This document shows positions 47,556-56,840 of a DNA stretch of 64,000 nucleotides, piece after piece. This DNA is from Burkholderia pyrrocinia. Lineage in GTDB: Bacteria; Pseudomonadota; Gammaproteobacteria; Burkholderiales; Burkholderiaceae. The stretch covers positions 2,790,001-2,854,000 of the forward strand of contig NZ_CP024902.1 of NCBI RefSeq assembly GCF_003330765.1. The letters are read 5' to 3'. The position numbers and the translations under genes were made by a program. A model generated the notes under the pieces. That model had not been told where the DNA came from. It was given only the letters and a program-made list of their open reading frames with translations, and did no database searches. The first letter of the stretch is position 1. The number at the start of each line of letters is the position of its first letter.

Positions 47556-47598
47556 GCGCGGACCATGAAGCCGGCCGTCCCCGCCGGCGGAGAACCGC

Positions 47599-47925
47599 AT
47601 GAAACAGACGATATTGCGCACCCTGCTCGTGACGCTGCTGGCCGGCGGCGCGGCGGCGGCGCGCGCCGACCAGGCCGATGGGCTCGCGCTTGCGCAGCGC
47701 AAGAACTGCATGGCCTGCCATGCGGTCGGCAAGCCGCTGATGGGCCCGTCGTTCCGCGACATCGCCGGCAAGTATGCGGCGCGCGGCGATGCCGTCGACT
47801 ACCTTGCCCAATCGATCGTGAAAGGCAGCGTCGGCGTATGGGGCAGCGTGCCGATGCCCGCCAATACGCAACTGACGGCAAGCGAAGCCCACGCGCTCGC
47901 GCAATGGGTGCTGTCGCTGCACTGA
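47599..47925 (+). CDS. Small periplasmic class I cytochrome c
   Basis: 108 aa. The signal peptide ends near ARA (residue 23). The haem motif CMACH is at residues 37-41 and the probable methionine ligand Met86 in VPMPANT. GPSFRDIAGKYA and the C-terminal helix HALAQWVLSLH are typical of cytochrome c-551/c5-like carriers. The redox partner is not evident from the neighbours. Convergent with the DUF2486 gene. Confidence 0.93.
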   Translation: MKQTILRTLLVTLLAGGAAAARADQADGLALAQRKNCMACHAVGKPLMGPSFRDIAGKYAARGDAVDYLAQSIVKGSVGVWGSVPMPANTQLTASEAHALAQWVLSLH

Positions 47926-48036
47926 ACCGGATGCCCCGCACGGGGATCACCGTTATACCGGGCTCCGCCGACAGGCGGGCCTGCACCGGCACTTACTGGA
48001 ACCGCACCCTGTTTTGTCGCCGGAACGACCGCGCGT

Positions 48037-48798
48037 TCAACCGGATCGACCGGCGCGGCGGCGCGCGATCTCTTCATCGACCGCGTCGCGGACCCAGTCC
48101 ATGACCTCGGTTTCCAGCGCCAGCGCCACTTCGCGCGTGATCTGGCCGACCAACCAGGCCGAATGGTCATGCAGCGCGTCGCGACAGCGGGCCTCGATGG
48201 TCTCGCGCCCTTCTCCGGTCAGATAGTTCGTCAGACGATTGCGCAGGCGCTCGGCGATGTGCTGCGCATCCTCCGGCGTCAGCCCGGTGGCTGCCTGCAC
48301 ATCCGGCTGCGGTGCTGCGGCCGGCACGACCGCCTCCGGCATGGCCGTGTCAGATGCCTGCCCGGCCGCTTCGTGCGCAACCGCGGCGAACGCGTGCTGC
48401 GGCACATCGTCGTCGGCCAGCGACGACCTCAGCGGCGCCATCATCGCCGCCGCATCTTCGGTGACCACGTGCTCCGCCGCGCCGGGTCCGGCCGGCGCAT
48501 CGGTCTCGCCCACCGCCGCCGCCGCAGCCGTCGCCACGTCGCCCGGCAACTCGACCGTGGGCACGTGCGGCGTCGGCACGGGTTCGACCACGACCGATTC
48601 GGGGTCGGCCACGGCTTTCGCCGAATCGGCCGGCGCGGCCCCCGCAGTGCCCGGCGCGATCACGTCGGTGAGCGTCGGAAGCGCCGCGCTGTCGTGCGAC
48701 TGCGGCGCGTCGGGCGCGGGCGAGCGCGCCGGCACCGGCTTGCCCGGCACCAGCACGTCGGTCAGCGTCGGGATCGAGGATGAATCGGCTTTTGTCAC
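48037..48798 (-). CDS. DUF2486 family protein
   Basis: A 253-aa acidic, Ala/Pro/Val-rich and mostly disordered protein. Two copies of a short motif, PTLTDVLVPG (about 10-19) and PTLTDVIAPG (about 41-50), stand near the N-terminus. Only the last 80 residues look folded, a helical region with LRNRLTNYLTGEGRETIE and VMDWVRDAVDEEIARRR. No signal peptide or membrane helix. Third in the order pepA-holC-DUF2486, 25 bases after holC. Function unknown; the family appears confined to Burkholderia and relatives as far as I know. Confidence 0.8.
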   Translation of the reverse strand: MTKADSSSIPTLTDVLVPGKPVPARSPAPDAPQSHDSAALPTLTDVIAPGTAGAAPADSAKAVADPESVVVEPVPTPHVPTVELPGDVATAAAAAVGETDAPAGPGAAEHVVTEDAAAMMAPLRSSLADDDVPQHAFAAVAHEAAGQASDTAMPEAVVPAAAPQPDVQAATGLTPEDAQHIAERLRNRLTNYLTGEGRETIEARCRDALHDHSAWLVGQITREVALALETEVMDWVRDAVDEEIARRRAGRSG

Positions 48799-48823
48799 GG
48801 GAACACTCCGTCGACGGTTGTGG

Positions 48824-49240
48824 CTAGCTGCCCTGCTTGTAGTTGTTCAGCGCGTATCCGCGGTCGCGGTAGAACCGGTAGCGGTCGCGGCCCGCGGTCA
48901 GCTCGTCCGGCGCGTTGCCGACCACTTCGAGCAGGCGCTCGAAGCGCGCGAACTGCGCGGGCACGGCCGCGCCGAGGTTCAGCAGCACGTGATGATGCGG
49001 CGCCTTGTCGAGATCGGCGGCCAGCACGATCGGCGTGCCGGCTGCGTGCTCGCTGTCGACGCCGCAATGCGGGATGAAATCGAGCGGCGAGAACGTCCAG
49101 AGCCGCTCGTCGAGCGCGCGCAGGCGCGCGGGCTCGGCGAGCACGACGACCGGCTGCCCGGCCTGGTAGGCCTTGCGCAGCAGCCGGCACGCGTACGCGA
49201 GCGAATCGCCTACGTTCGAGTGGAAATCGATCCGTGTCAT
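48824..49240 (-). CDS. holC: DNA polymerase III chi subunit
   Basis: 138 aa. MTRIDFHSNVGDSLAYACRLLRKAYQAG is the chi N-terminus (in short: TRIDFHSNVGD), with DLDKAPHHHVLLNLGAAVP and FRDRGYALNNYK-type YRDRGYALNNY at the end. Chi links the clamp loader to single-stranded-DNA-binding protein. I chose ATG 49240; a start at 49267 would add nine residues outside the family. 34 bases after pepA, a pairing common in proteobacteria. Confidence 0.92.
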   Translation of the reverse strand: MTRIDFHSNVGDSLAYACRLLRKAYQAGQPVVVLAEPARLRALDERLWTFSPLDFIPHCGVDSEHAAGTPIVLAADLDKAPHHHVLLNLGAAVPAQFARFERLLEVVGNAPDELTAGRDRYRFYRDRGYALNNYKQGS

Positions 49241-49274
49241 CGCCCGCGCACCCGCATCGTCGTCCATTCCGCCA

Positions 49275-50786
49275 TCACTGGCCGGCGCGGTCGATCAGGA
49301 ACTGCGCGAGCAGCGGCACCGGACGGCCGGTCGCCCCCTTCGCCGCGCCGCTCTTCCACGCGGTGCCCGCGATGTCGAGGTGGGCCCACGGGTAGTTCTC
49401 GGTGAAACGCGACAGGAAGCACGCAGCCGTCACGCTACCGGCCGGACGTCCGCCGATGTTGGCGAGATCCGCGAAGTTCGACTTGAGCTGGTCCTGGTAC
49501 TCGTCGTCGAGCGGCAGGCGCCACGCCGGGTCGCCCGCCTCGCGCGATGCGTCGAGCAGTTCGCCCGCGAGCGCATCGTCCTTCGAGAACAGGCCGCTGT
49601 TGTGGTGGCCGAGCGCGATGATGCACGCGCCCGTCAGCGTCGCGACGTCGATCACGGCGGCCGGCTTGAAGCGCTCGGCATACGTGAGCGCGTCGCACAG
49701 GATCAGGCGGCCTTCGGCGTCGGTGTTCAGCACCTCGATCGTCAGGCCCTTCATGCTGGTGACGATGTCGCCCGGCTTCGTCGCGTTGCCGCCCGGCATG
49801 TTCTCGCAGGTCGGTACGATCGCGACGACGTTGATCTTCAGGCCCATCTCGGCGACCGCACGGATCGTGCCGAGCACGGAACCGGCGCCGCACATGTCGT
49901 ACTTCATCTCGTCCATGCCCTCGCCCGGCTTCAGCGAGATGCCGCCCGTGTCGAACGTGATGCCCTTGCCGACCAGCACGACCGGCGCGGCCTTCGCGGC
50001 GGCGCCCTGGTAGTGCAGCACGATGAACTGCGGCGGCTCGACCGACGCACGCGCGACCGACAGGAACGAGCCCATCTTCAGCGCCTGGATCTGCTTGAGC
50101 CCGAGCACTTCGGCCTTCAGGCCCCAATCCTTCGCGATCTGCTTCGCGGTGTTGCCGAGATAGGTCGGCGTACAGACGTTGCCGGGCAGGTTGCCGAGGT
50201 CGCGGGTGAGATCCATCCCGTTCGCGAGCGCGACGGCCTGCTTGACCGCGACCTTCGCGGCCTTTTCGTCGGCCGGATCGACGCTGAACACGACGCGCTT
50301 GAGCGTGTGCGACGCCGGTTCCGGCTTGCTCTTCATCTGCGTGAAGCGGTAGGTCTCGTTGCGCAGCGCGAGAATCGCCGCGCGCACGCCCCAGTCGGAG
50401 CTGCGCTCGTCGACCGGCAGTTGCGCGAGCGTGAACGTGACCTGGACGACCTTGGTCGCCAGCAGCGCGCGCCAGGCGGCCGTCACGGCATCGTTATAGG
50501 CTTTCTGATTGAAAGCATCCTGTTTGCCGAGGCCGACGAGCAGCACGCGCGACGCGCCGATGCCCGACACCTCGTGCAGGAACAGCGTCTTGCCGCGCTT
50601 GCCGTCCATGTCGCCGGCCTTCACCACGCGCGCGATCAGTCCCTTGGTGGCCGTGTCGATGTCGAGCGCCGCGCCCGACAGCGTCTGCGCCTCGAAAATG
50701 CCGAGCACGATGCAGTCGGATTTCCCGGTCAGGAACCCCTTGGCCTCGCCTTTGCTCCAATCACAGCCTTTTATGCTAAAGTCCAT
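49275..50786 (-). CDS. pepA: Cytosol leucyl aminopeptidase
   Basis: A 503-aa M17 metallo-aminopeptidase, hexameric in relatives. Signature [14 protein letters not shown] holds metal ligands. [25 protein letters not shown] (in parts: [22 protein letters not shown]) carries the catalytic Lys and Asp residues. E. coli PepA also binds DNA; whether this one does is not visible. First gene of the pepA-holC-DUF2486 unit and divergent from lptF. Confidence 0.96.
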   Translation of the reverse strand: MDFSIKGCDWSKGEAKGFLTGKSDCIVLGIFEAQTLSGAALDIDTATKGLIARVVKAGDMDGKRGKTLFLHEVSGIGASRVLLVGLGKQDAFNQKAYNDAVTAAWRALLATKVVQVTFTLAQLPVDERSSDWGVRAAILALRNETYRFTQMKSKPEPASHTLKRVVFSVDPADEKAAKVAVKQAVALANGMDLTRDLGNLPGNVCTPTYLGNTAKQIAKDWGLKAEVLGLKQIQALKMGSFLSVARASVEPPQFIVLHYQGAAAKAAPVVLVGKGITFDTGGISLKPGEGMDEMKYDMCGAGSVLGTIRAVAEMGLKINVVAIVPTCENMPGGNATKPGDIVTSMKGLTIEVLNTDAEGRLILCDALTYAERFKPAAVIDVATLTGACIIALGHHNSGLFSKDDALAGELLDASREAGDPAWRLPLDDEYQDQLKSNFADLANIGGRPAGSVTAACFLSRFTENYPWAHLDIAGTAWKSGAAKGATGRPVPLLAQFLIDRAGQ

Positions 50787-50908
50787 CGCGCTTGTCCTCG
50801 GATAAAATCTGGGCTAAGGATGAAAGCCGCAATTATCCGCTATTTTTCCCGTGGCGGCGCGAGCGCTCCACCACGCGTGCGCAGCCTCCCGCCCACTTCT
50901 CATCAAGA

Positions 50909-52000
50909 ATGATCTTCGAACGCTCCCTCCAGCGCGAGCTTGCGTATACGGCTGGCGCCGTGTTCATGGTGCTGCTCACGATCATGCTCACGACGATGAT
51001 GATCCGTATCGTCGGCTACGCCGCGTCCGGTGAAATCGATCCGCGGGACGTGCTCGTGCTGATCGGCCTGACCGTGATCGGCTACCTCGCCGTGATGCTC
51101 GTCGTCACGCTGTTCGTGTCGATCCTGTTCGTGCTGACCCGGTGGTACCGGGATTCCGAAATGGTGGTGTGGCTCGCGTCGGGCGTGAGCCTCACGCGCC
51201 TCATCAAGCCGATCGGCGTGTTCGCCACGCCGATCATCCTGCTGATCGCGTTCTTCGCGTTCGTCGGCTGGCCGTGGTCGAACCAGCAGAGCAAGATGAT
51301 CAAGGCGCGCTTCCAGCAGCGCGACGAAATCTCGCTGCTCGCGCCAGGCCAGTTCCGCGAATCGGCCACCAACCATCGCGTGTTCTTCATCGAGAAGATG
51401 ACGCCCGACCAGAGCAAGGTGCAGAACGTGTTCGTGACGTCGACCGAGAACGGCAAGGTCAACGTCGTCGTGTCGCAGACGGGGCACACGGAAACGCGGG
51501 ACGGCAGCCGTTTCGTCGTCCTGGAAGACGGCCGCCGCTACGACGGCACGCCCGGCCAGCCGAACTTCAAGATCATGGAGTTCGAGCGCTACGGCGTGAA
51601 GATCACGAGCAATCCCGTCGTCAACGTGCCTTCCACCAACAGCACGCCGACGCTCGACCTGCTGCGCAATCCGACGCGCGACAACCTCGCGGAATTCGCG
51701 TGGCGCGCGGGGCTGCCGCTGATCGCGCTCAACCTGATGGTGCTCGGCATCCCGCTCGCGTACCAGAACCCGCGCCGCAGCCGCACGATCAACCTCGTGA
51801 TGGCCGTGCTGATCTACCTCACGTACTCGAACCTGCTGAACGTCGTGCAGGCACAGATCGAGCAGGGCAAGATGTCGTTCGGCGTCGGCCTCGTCGGCCT
51901 GCACGCGCTCGTCGCGGTGATCGTCGCCGTCATCTTCTGGTTGCGCGTGCGCAATCGTCCGCTGTTTACACGCGCGCTGTTCGGCCGCTCGGGAGCATGA
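50909..52000 (+). CDS. lptF: LPS export ABC transporter permease LptF
   Basis: A 363-aa inner-membrane subunit of LptB2FG that extracts lipopolysaccharide and pushes it along the LptC-A-D bridge. It has the YjgP/YjgQ layout: MIFERSLQRELAYTAGAVF at the N-terminus, three helices, a large periplasmic beta-jellyroll domain (about 130-265) and three C-terminal helices with IPLAYQNPRRSR. ATG 50909 was chosen from the family N-terminus; the preceding frame reads through the divergent promoter. Three bases before lptG. Confidence 0.95.
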   Translation: MIFERSLQRELAYTAGAVFMVLLTIMLTTMMIRIVGYAASGEIDPRDVLVLIGLTVIGYLAVMLVVTLFVSILFVLTRWYRDSEMVVWLASGVSLTRLIKPIGVFATPIILLIAFFAFVGWPWSNQQSKMIKARFQQRDEISLLAPGQFRESATNHRVFFIEKMTPDQSKVQNVFVTSTENGKVNVVVSQTGHTETRDGSRFVVLEDGRRYDGTPGQPNFKIMEFERYGVKITSNPVVNVPSTNSTPTLDLLRNPTRDNLAEFAWRAGLPLIALNLMVLGIPLAYQNPRRSRTINLVMAVLIYLTYSNLLNVVQAQIEQGKMSFGVGLVGLHALVAVIVAVIFWLRVRNRPLFTRALFGRSGA

Positions 52001-52003
52001 TCG

Positions 52004-53152
52004 ATGCGGCTCTATGAAAAGTACTTCGCGCGGCAGATCTACGTCGCGTTCGTCTTCATCCTGTTCGCGTTCTCGGGCCTGTTCTTCTTCTTCGACCTGA
52101 TCAGCGAACTGAACTCGGTCGGGCACGGCAACTACAAGTTCGGCTACGCGGTGCTGCGCGTCGCGCTGCAGACACCTTCGCGCTTCTACGAGATCATCCC
52201 GGTCGCCGCGCTGATCAGCGCGATCTACGTGTTCGCGCAGATGGCCGCGAGTTCGGAATTCACGATCTTCCGCGTGTCGGGCCTCGCGACCAACCAGGCG
52301 TTGCGCTCGCTGCTGAAGATCGGCATACCGCTCGTGATCATCACCTACCTGATCGGCGAATTCGTCGGCCCGTACGCCGACCAGCTGTCCGAACGCGTGC
52401 GGCTGCAGGCGCTCGGCGCGTCGGTGTCGTCGAACTTCCAGTCGGGCGTGTGGGTGAAGGACACGCTCGCGGCCCGCGAAAACGGCGAGCAGGTCACGCG
52501 CTTCGTCAATGTCGGCAACCTGTCGCCCGATTCGACGATCAGCAACGTGCGCATTTACGAGTTCGACTCGAAATTCCAGCTGCAGAATGTGCGGATCGCG
52601 CAGACGGGCCGCTACGAGCCGCCCGGCCACTGGCTGCTGACGGGCGTCACCGAGACCGAACTGACGCCGATCAAGCCGATCAACGGCCAGCCGGCCGACG
52701 CGCTGAACCCCGTGTTCCGCTCACAGCAGGTATCGCTGCCCGAATACCGGCTGCGTTCGGACCTGACGCCGCAGATCCTGTCGGTGCTGCTCGTGTCGCC
52801 GGAGCGCATGTCGATCGTCAACCTGTTCCGCTACATCCAGCACTTGAAGGAAAACCAGCAGGACACGCAGCGCTACGACATCGCGCTGTGGCGCAAGCTG
52901 CTGTATCCGTTCGCGGTGTTCGTGATGCTCGTGCTGTCGCTGCCGTTCGCGTACCTGCACACGCGCGCGGGCGTGGTCGGCGTGAAGGTGTTCGGCGGGA
53001 TCATGCTCGGCATGAGCTTCCAACTGCTCAATACGCTGTTCTCGCACATCGGCACGCTGAATACCTGGCCCGCGCCGCTCACCGCCGCGACGCCGGGCCT
53101 CATCTACCTCGCGCTCGGCCTGTTCGCGCTCAAGTGGGTCGACCGGCACTGA
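52004..53152 (+). CDS. lptG: LPS export ABC transporter permease LptG
   Basis: A 382-aa partner of LptF. MRLYEKYFARQIYVAFVF, then FFDLISELNSVGHGNY, the periplasmic jellyroll (about 140-275) and C-terminal helices with LPFAYLHTRAGVVGVKVFGG. The helix order mirrors LptF. GGAGCATG overlaps as ribosome site. The ATPase lptB is not in the window. Confidence 0.95.
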   Translation: MRLYEKYFARQIYVAFVFILFAFSGLFFFFDLISELNSVGHGNYKFGYAVLRVALQTPSRFYEIIPVAALISAIYVFAQMAASSEFTIFRVSGLATNQALRSLLKIGIPLVIITYLIGEFVGPYADQLSERVRLQALGASVSSNFQSGVWVKDTLAARENGEQVTRFVNVGNLSPDSTISNVRIYEFDSKFQLQNVRIAQTGRYEPPGHWLLTGVTETELTPIKPINGQPADALNPVFRSQQVSLPEYRLRSDLTPQILSVLLVSPERMSIVNLFRYIQHLKENQQDTQRYDIALWRKLLYPFAVFVMLVLSLPFAYLHTRAGVVGVKVFGGIMLGMSFQLLNTLFSHIGTLNTWPAPLTAATPGLIYLALGLFALKWVDRH

Positions 53153-53177
53153 GCGCCGCGTCACGACGGAGATCGAC

Positions 53178-53561
53178 ATGAGTTCGCACGGTATCGTCCT
53201 GTTCGGCCACGGCGCCCGCGACCCGCGCTGGGCCGAGCCGTTCGAGCGGCTCGCCACGCGGCTGCGCGGGGCCGGCTCCCCTGCGGCGCACGTGTCGCTC
53301 GCATTCCTCGAATTGATGACGCCGTCGCTCGGCGAGGCCGTCGCCGCGCAGGTCGCGGCCGGCTGCACGCGCATCATCGTGGTGCCGGTGTTCTTCGGCC
53401 AGGGCGGCCATGTTCGCCGCGACCTGCCGCAGCTCGTCGATGCATGCCGCGCCGCGCATCCCGGCGTCGAGATCCGCTGCGCGACGGCCGTCGGCGAAAA
53501 CGACGCCGTGCTCGACGCGATCGCCCGCTATTGCGTCGACCAGATCGGCGACGACGCGTAA
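53178..53561 (+). CDS. cbiX: Single-domain CbiX/SirB-type metallochelatase
   Basis: A 127-aa protein. GIVLFGHGARDPRWAEPFERL carries the metal-binding first histidine; FLELMTPSLGEAVAAQVAAG and VVPVFFGQGGHVRRDLPQL carry the second. This is the short ancestral form inserting cobalt or iron into sirohydrochlorin. It lies 25 bases after lptG and convergent with the uroporphyrinogen-III methylase gene of the cys cluster. Iron insertion for sirohaem is therefore as likely as cobalt insertion for cobalamin. Confidence 0.88.
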   Translation: MSSHGIVLFGHGARDPRWAEPFERLATRLRGAGSPAAHVSLAFLELMTPSLGEAVAAQVAAGCTRIIVVPVFFGQGGHVRRDLPQLVDACRAAHPGVEIRCATAVGENDAVLDAIARYCVDQIGDDA

Positions 53562-53585
53562 GCAACGCGGTGACGGCACACAAAG

Positions 53586-53616
53586 AAAAAGCGCTGGCTT
53601 CCGCCAGCGCTTTTTT
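53586..53616. terminator. Bidirectional terminator between cbiX and cobA
   Basis: AAAAAGCGCTGGC-TTCC-GCCAGCGCTTTTTT: perfect stem with A-run and T-run. Confidence 0.93.
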
Positions 53617-53642
53617 GTTTCAGACTGCGGCCGGGATCCCGC

Positions 53643-54392
53643 TCAGGCGGCATCCCGCAGCGAATCACCCGCTTTCGCCTGCCGTGCGCGCTCCGCGAAC
53701 GCGTCGCCGATCATCAGCAGGCTCGGTTCCGCGGGATCGAGCCACGCCTGCGCGTCGCCCGCCGCCATCTGCGCGAGCGTCAGCGTCAGCGAGCGTTCGC
53801 GCGCGGTGCTGCACGCCTCGACGATCGCCACGGGCGTCGCCGGCGCACGGCCGGCGTCGATCAGTTCCTGCGCGATACCGGGCGCGCTGTCGCGGCCCAT
53901 GTAGTAGACGATCGAATCGGCACGTGCGGCTTCGCGGATCTCGTCGCTGCCCGGCGCGCGGCTGTGCGTCGCGAACGCGACGCTGCGCGACACGCCGCGC
54001 AAGGTCAGCGAACGCTTCAGCGTCGCCGCGCCGGCCAGCGCCGCGGTGATGCCCGGCACGACCTCGTAGTCGATGCCGGCCGCCTCGAGCGCGCGCATTT
54101 CCTCTTCCGCGCGACCGAACAGCATCGGATCGCCGCCCTTCAGCCGCACGACGCACGCGTGCTCGCGCGCCGCATCGACGATCTGCTTGTTGATGAAGTG
54201 CTGCGCGGTCGAGCGCTGCCCGCAGCGCTTGCCGACCGCAATCCTGCGCGCGTTCGGCGCGTAGTCGAGCATCGCGGGCTCGACGAGCGCGTCGTGCAGC
54301 ACGACGTCGGCCTGCGCGAGCAGCCGCGCGCCGCGCACCGTGATGAGGTCCGCCGCGCCCGGCCCTGCTCCGATCAGATACACCTTGCCCAT
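53643..54392 (-). CDS. cobA: Uroporphyrinogen-III C-methyltransferase
   Basis: Methylates uroporphyrinogen III twice to precorrin-2, first step to sirohaem (cofactor of the sulfite reductase encoded upstream) and cobalamin. 249 aa: SUMT domain only, without the dehydrogenase/ferrochelatase half of enterobacterial CysG. VYLIGAGPGAADLITVRGARLL, VRLKGGDPMLFGRAEEE and the PGITAALAGAATL motif are intact. Last gene of the cys operon. Confidence 0.95.
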   Translation of the reverse strand: MGKVYLIGAGPGAADLITVRGARLLAQADVVLHDALVEPAMLDYAPNARRIAVGKRCGQRSTAQHFINKQIVDAAREHACVVRLKGGDPMLFGRAEEEMRALEAAGIDYEVVPGITAALAGAATLKRSLTLRGVSRSVAFATHSRAPGSDEIREAARADSIVYYMGRDSAPGIAQELIDAGRAPATPVAIVEACSTARERSLTLTLAQMAAGDAQAWLDPAEPSLLMIGDAFAERARQAKAGDSLRDAA

Positions 54393-54462
54393 GTTTGTCG
54401 CTTCGCTTGTCCGCGGGCGTCGGCTCCGGCCCGCGCCGCCGTGAAGCGGCGCGGTTTCCCGG

Positions 54463-55779
54463 TTACGCCGAGAACGCCCGGATCATCCCTGCGGCGACCG
54501 TGTGGTGCGTCGCCTCGTCGATCAGCACGAACGCGCCCGTGCCCGGATGCGCGTCGTACGTGTCGCAGACGATCGGCTTCTGCAGCGTCAGCGCGACGCG
54601 GCCGATGTCGTTCATCTTCAGTTCCTGACGGTCGGTCGCGTGCGACAGCGTATGCACGTCGAGCACCTGCCTGACCGCGCCGATCTTCGCGAACACCGTG
54701 CTCGTAGTCTGCTTCAGCAGGTACTTGCGCTGCGGCGACAGCGGCGTTTCGTCGAACCAGCACAGGTCGGCCTCGAGCTTCTTGGCCGGCTCGACGGGTT
54801 CGGCGGTCGTGACGAACATGTCGCCGCGCGACACGTCGACATCTTCCGCGAAACGGATCGTCACCGTCTGGCCCGCGAACGCGTGCGCGACGGACGCGGT
54901 GCCGCCCGGCACCGGTGCGACGATCTCGGCGACCGTCGCGGTGCGGTTCGACGGCAGCACGACGATCTCGTCGCCGACCTTCACCTCGCCCGACTCGATA
55001 CGGCCCATGTAGCCGCGGAAATCGTCGGCCGAGCTGCCGTCCTGGCGCGCGACCCACTGCACCGGGAAGCGCAGCGCGTCATGCGCCTGCGTCTCGACCG
55101 GCAGCGACTCGAGCACGTCGAGCAGCGGCTCGCCCGCGTACCACGGCATGCGCTCGCTCGCGCCGACGATGTTGTCGCCCTTCAGCGCCGACACCGGCAC
55201 GAAGCGCACGTCGGTCAGGCCAAGCTGCTTCGCGAGCGCGACGTACGCGTCGCGAATCTCGTTGAAGCGCACTTCGCTGTAGTCGACGAGGTCCATCTTG
55301 TTGATCGCGACGATCACGTGCTGCAGCGCGAGCAGCTTGACGATCGCGCTGTGGCGCTTGGTCTGCGGCAGCAATTGCGCAACGCCGTTCTCGATCGTCA
55401 CGCGCGTCGCGTCGACCAGGACGATCGCCGCGTGCGCGGTCGACGCGCCCGTCACCATGTTGCGCGTGTACTGCTCGTGGCCCGGCGTGTCGGCGATGAT
55501 GAACTTGCGCTTCGCGGTCGCAAAGTAGCGATACGCGACGTCGATCGTGATGCCCTGCTCGCGCTCGGCTTCCAGCCCGTCCGTCAACAGCGCGAGGTCG
55601 AGCTCGTCGCCGACCGTGCGCTTGTTCTTCGCACGCGACAGCGCGGACAGCTGGTCGGACAGCACGGCCTTGCTGTCGTACAGCAGGCGGCCGATCAGCG
55701 TGCTCTTGCCGTCGTCGACGCTGCCTGCCGTGATGAAGCGCAGCACGCCGAGGTCTTCGTTGTTCTCGATGATGCTCAT
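54463..55779 (-). CDS. cysN: Sulfate adenylyltransferase large (GTPase) subunit
   Basis: GTP hydrolysis by CysN drives CysD to form adenylyl sulfate. 438 aa, an elongation-factor-like GTPase: TAGSVDDGKSTLIGRLLYD (G1), DTPGHEQYTRNMVTGAS (G3), NKMDLVDY (G4), then two beta-barrel domains. There is no fused APS kinase domain, consistent with an APS-reducing pathway. 22 bases after cysD. Confidence 0.96.
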   Translation of the reverse strand: MSIIENNEDLGVLRFITAGSVDDGKSTLIGRLLYDSKAVLSDQLSALSRAKNKRTVGDELDLALLTDGLEAEREQGITIDVAYRYFATAKRKFIIADTPGHEQYTRNMVTGASTAHAAIVLVDATRVTIENGVAQLLPQTKRHSAIVKLLALQHVIVAINKMDLVDYSEVRFNEIRDAYVALAKQLGLTDVRFVPVSALKGDNIVGASERMPWYAGEPLLDVLESLPVETQAHDALRFPVQWVARQDGSSADDFRGYMGRIESGEVKVGDEIVVLPSNRTATVAEIVAPVPGGTASVAHAFAGQTVTIRFAEDVDVSRGDMFVTTAEPVEPAKKLEADLCWFDETPLSPQRKYLLKQTTSTVFAKIGAVRQVLDVHTLSHATDRQELKMNDIGRVALTLQKPIVCDTYDAHPGTGAFVLIDEATHHTVAAGMIRAFSA

Positions 55780-55801
55780 GATGTGAATGTCCTCGTGTGC
55801 T

Positions 55802-56764
55802 TCAGAAATAACCTTGCTTCTTGCGCTGTTCCATCGCGGCTTCGGACGCCTGGTCGTCCATCCGGGTCGCGCCGCGCTCGGTGATCTCGGTCACCGCCGT
55901 CTCGGCGATGATCTTCTCGACGTCGTCCGCGTCGCTCTCGACCGGGCACGTGCAGCTGATATCGCCGACCGTGCGGAAGCGCACCTGCGCGAACTCGCTC
56001 GTCTCGCCTTCACGCATCGGCGTGAGCGGCGTGACGGGCACGAGCAGGCCGTTGCGGCGCACGATCTCGCGCTCGTGCGCGTAGTAGATCGACGGCAGCT
56101 CGAGGTTCTCGCGCGCGATGTACTGCCATATGTCGAGCTCGGTCCAGTTCGAGATCGGGAACACGCGCAGGTGCTCGCCCTTGTGCAGGCGTGCGTTGTA
56201 CAGGCTCCACAGTTCCGGGCGCTGCGCCTTCGGATCCCACTGGCCGAATTCGTCGCGGAACGAGAAGATGCGTTCCTTTGCACGCGCCTTCTCTTCGTCG
56301 CGGCGTGCGCCGCCGATCATCGCGGTGTAGCCATGCTGTTCGATCGTCTCGAGCAGCGTGACGGCCTGCGCGGCGTTGCGCGAATCGGTTTCGCGGCGCA
56401 GCACGACCGTGCCGCGCTTGATCGAATCCTCGACGTGGCCGACGACCAGCTCGGCGCCGAGCTCCTGCGCGCGACGGTCGCGGAAGTCGATCACTTCGGC
56501 GTAGTTGTGGCCCGTGTCGATGTGCACGAGCGGGAACGGCAGCGTCGTCTTGCGGTTCGCACCGAGGCCGAACGCCTTCAGTGCCAGGTGCAGCACGACG
56601 ACCGAATCCTTGCCGCCCGAGAACAACAGTGCCGGCTTGCTGCATTCGGCGACCAGTTCGCGCAGGATGTGGATCGACTCGGCTTCGAGCCAGTCGAGGT
56701 GGCCCATGCGGCTGTCGTCACCGGTGGGCGGGGCAAAGGCGGATTGCTCGAGCGTCGTGCTCAT
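55802..56764 (-). CDS. cysD: Sulfate adenylyltransferase small subunit
   Basis: 320 aa, catalyses ATP + sulfate to adenylyl sulfate with CysN. The PP-loop LFSGGKDSVVVLHLA is intact, with HIDTGHNYAEVIDFRD, FSFRDEFGQWDPKAQRPE and PISNWTELDIWQYI further on. ATG 56764 gives MSTTLEQSAFAPP; the frame is open 18 codons further upstream but that sequence is not family-like. 76 bases after cysH. Confidence 0.96.
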   Translation of the reverse strand: MSTTLEQSAFAPPTGDDSRMGHLDWLEAESIHILRELVAECSKPALLFSGGKDSVVVLHLALKAFGLGANRKTTLPFPLVHIDTGHNYAEVIDFRDRRAQELGAELVVGHVEDSIKRGTVVLRRETDSRNAAQAVTLLETIEQHGYTAMIGGARRDEEKARAKERIFSFRDEFGQWDPKAQRPELWSLYNARLHKGEHLRVFPISNWTELDIWQYIARENLELPSIYYAHEREIVRRNGLLVPVTPLTPMREGETSEFAQVRFRTVGDISCTCPVESDADDVEKIIAETAVTEITERGATRMDDQASEAAMEQRKKQGYF

Positions 56765-56840
56765 GATTTCAGTCCTTCTTTTCTGGGTTCGTGCCGCCCG
56801 CTGTCGCGGGCGGCGCAATATTCAGTCTTTTGTAAGGCGT

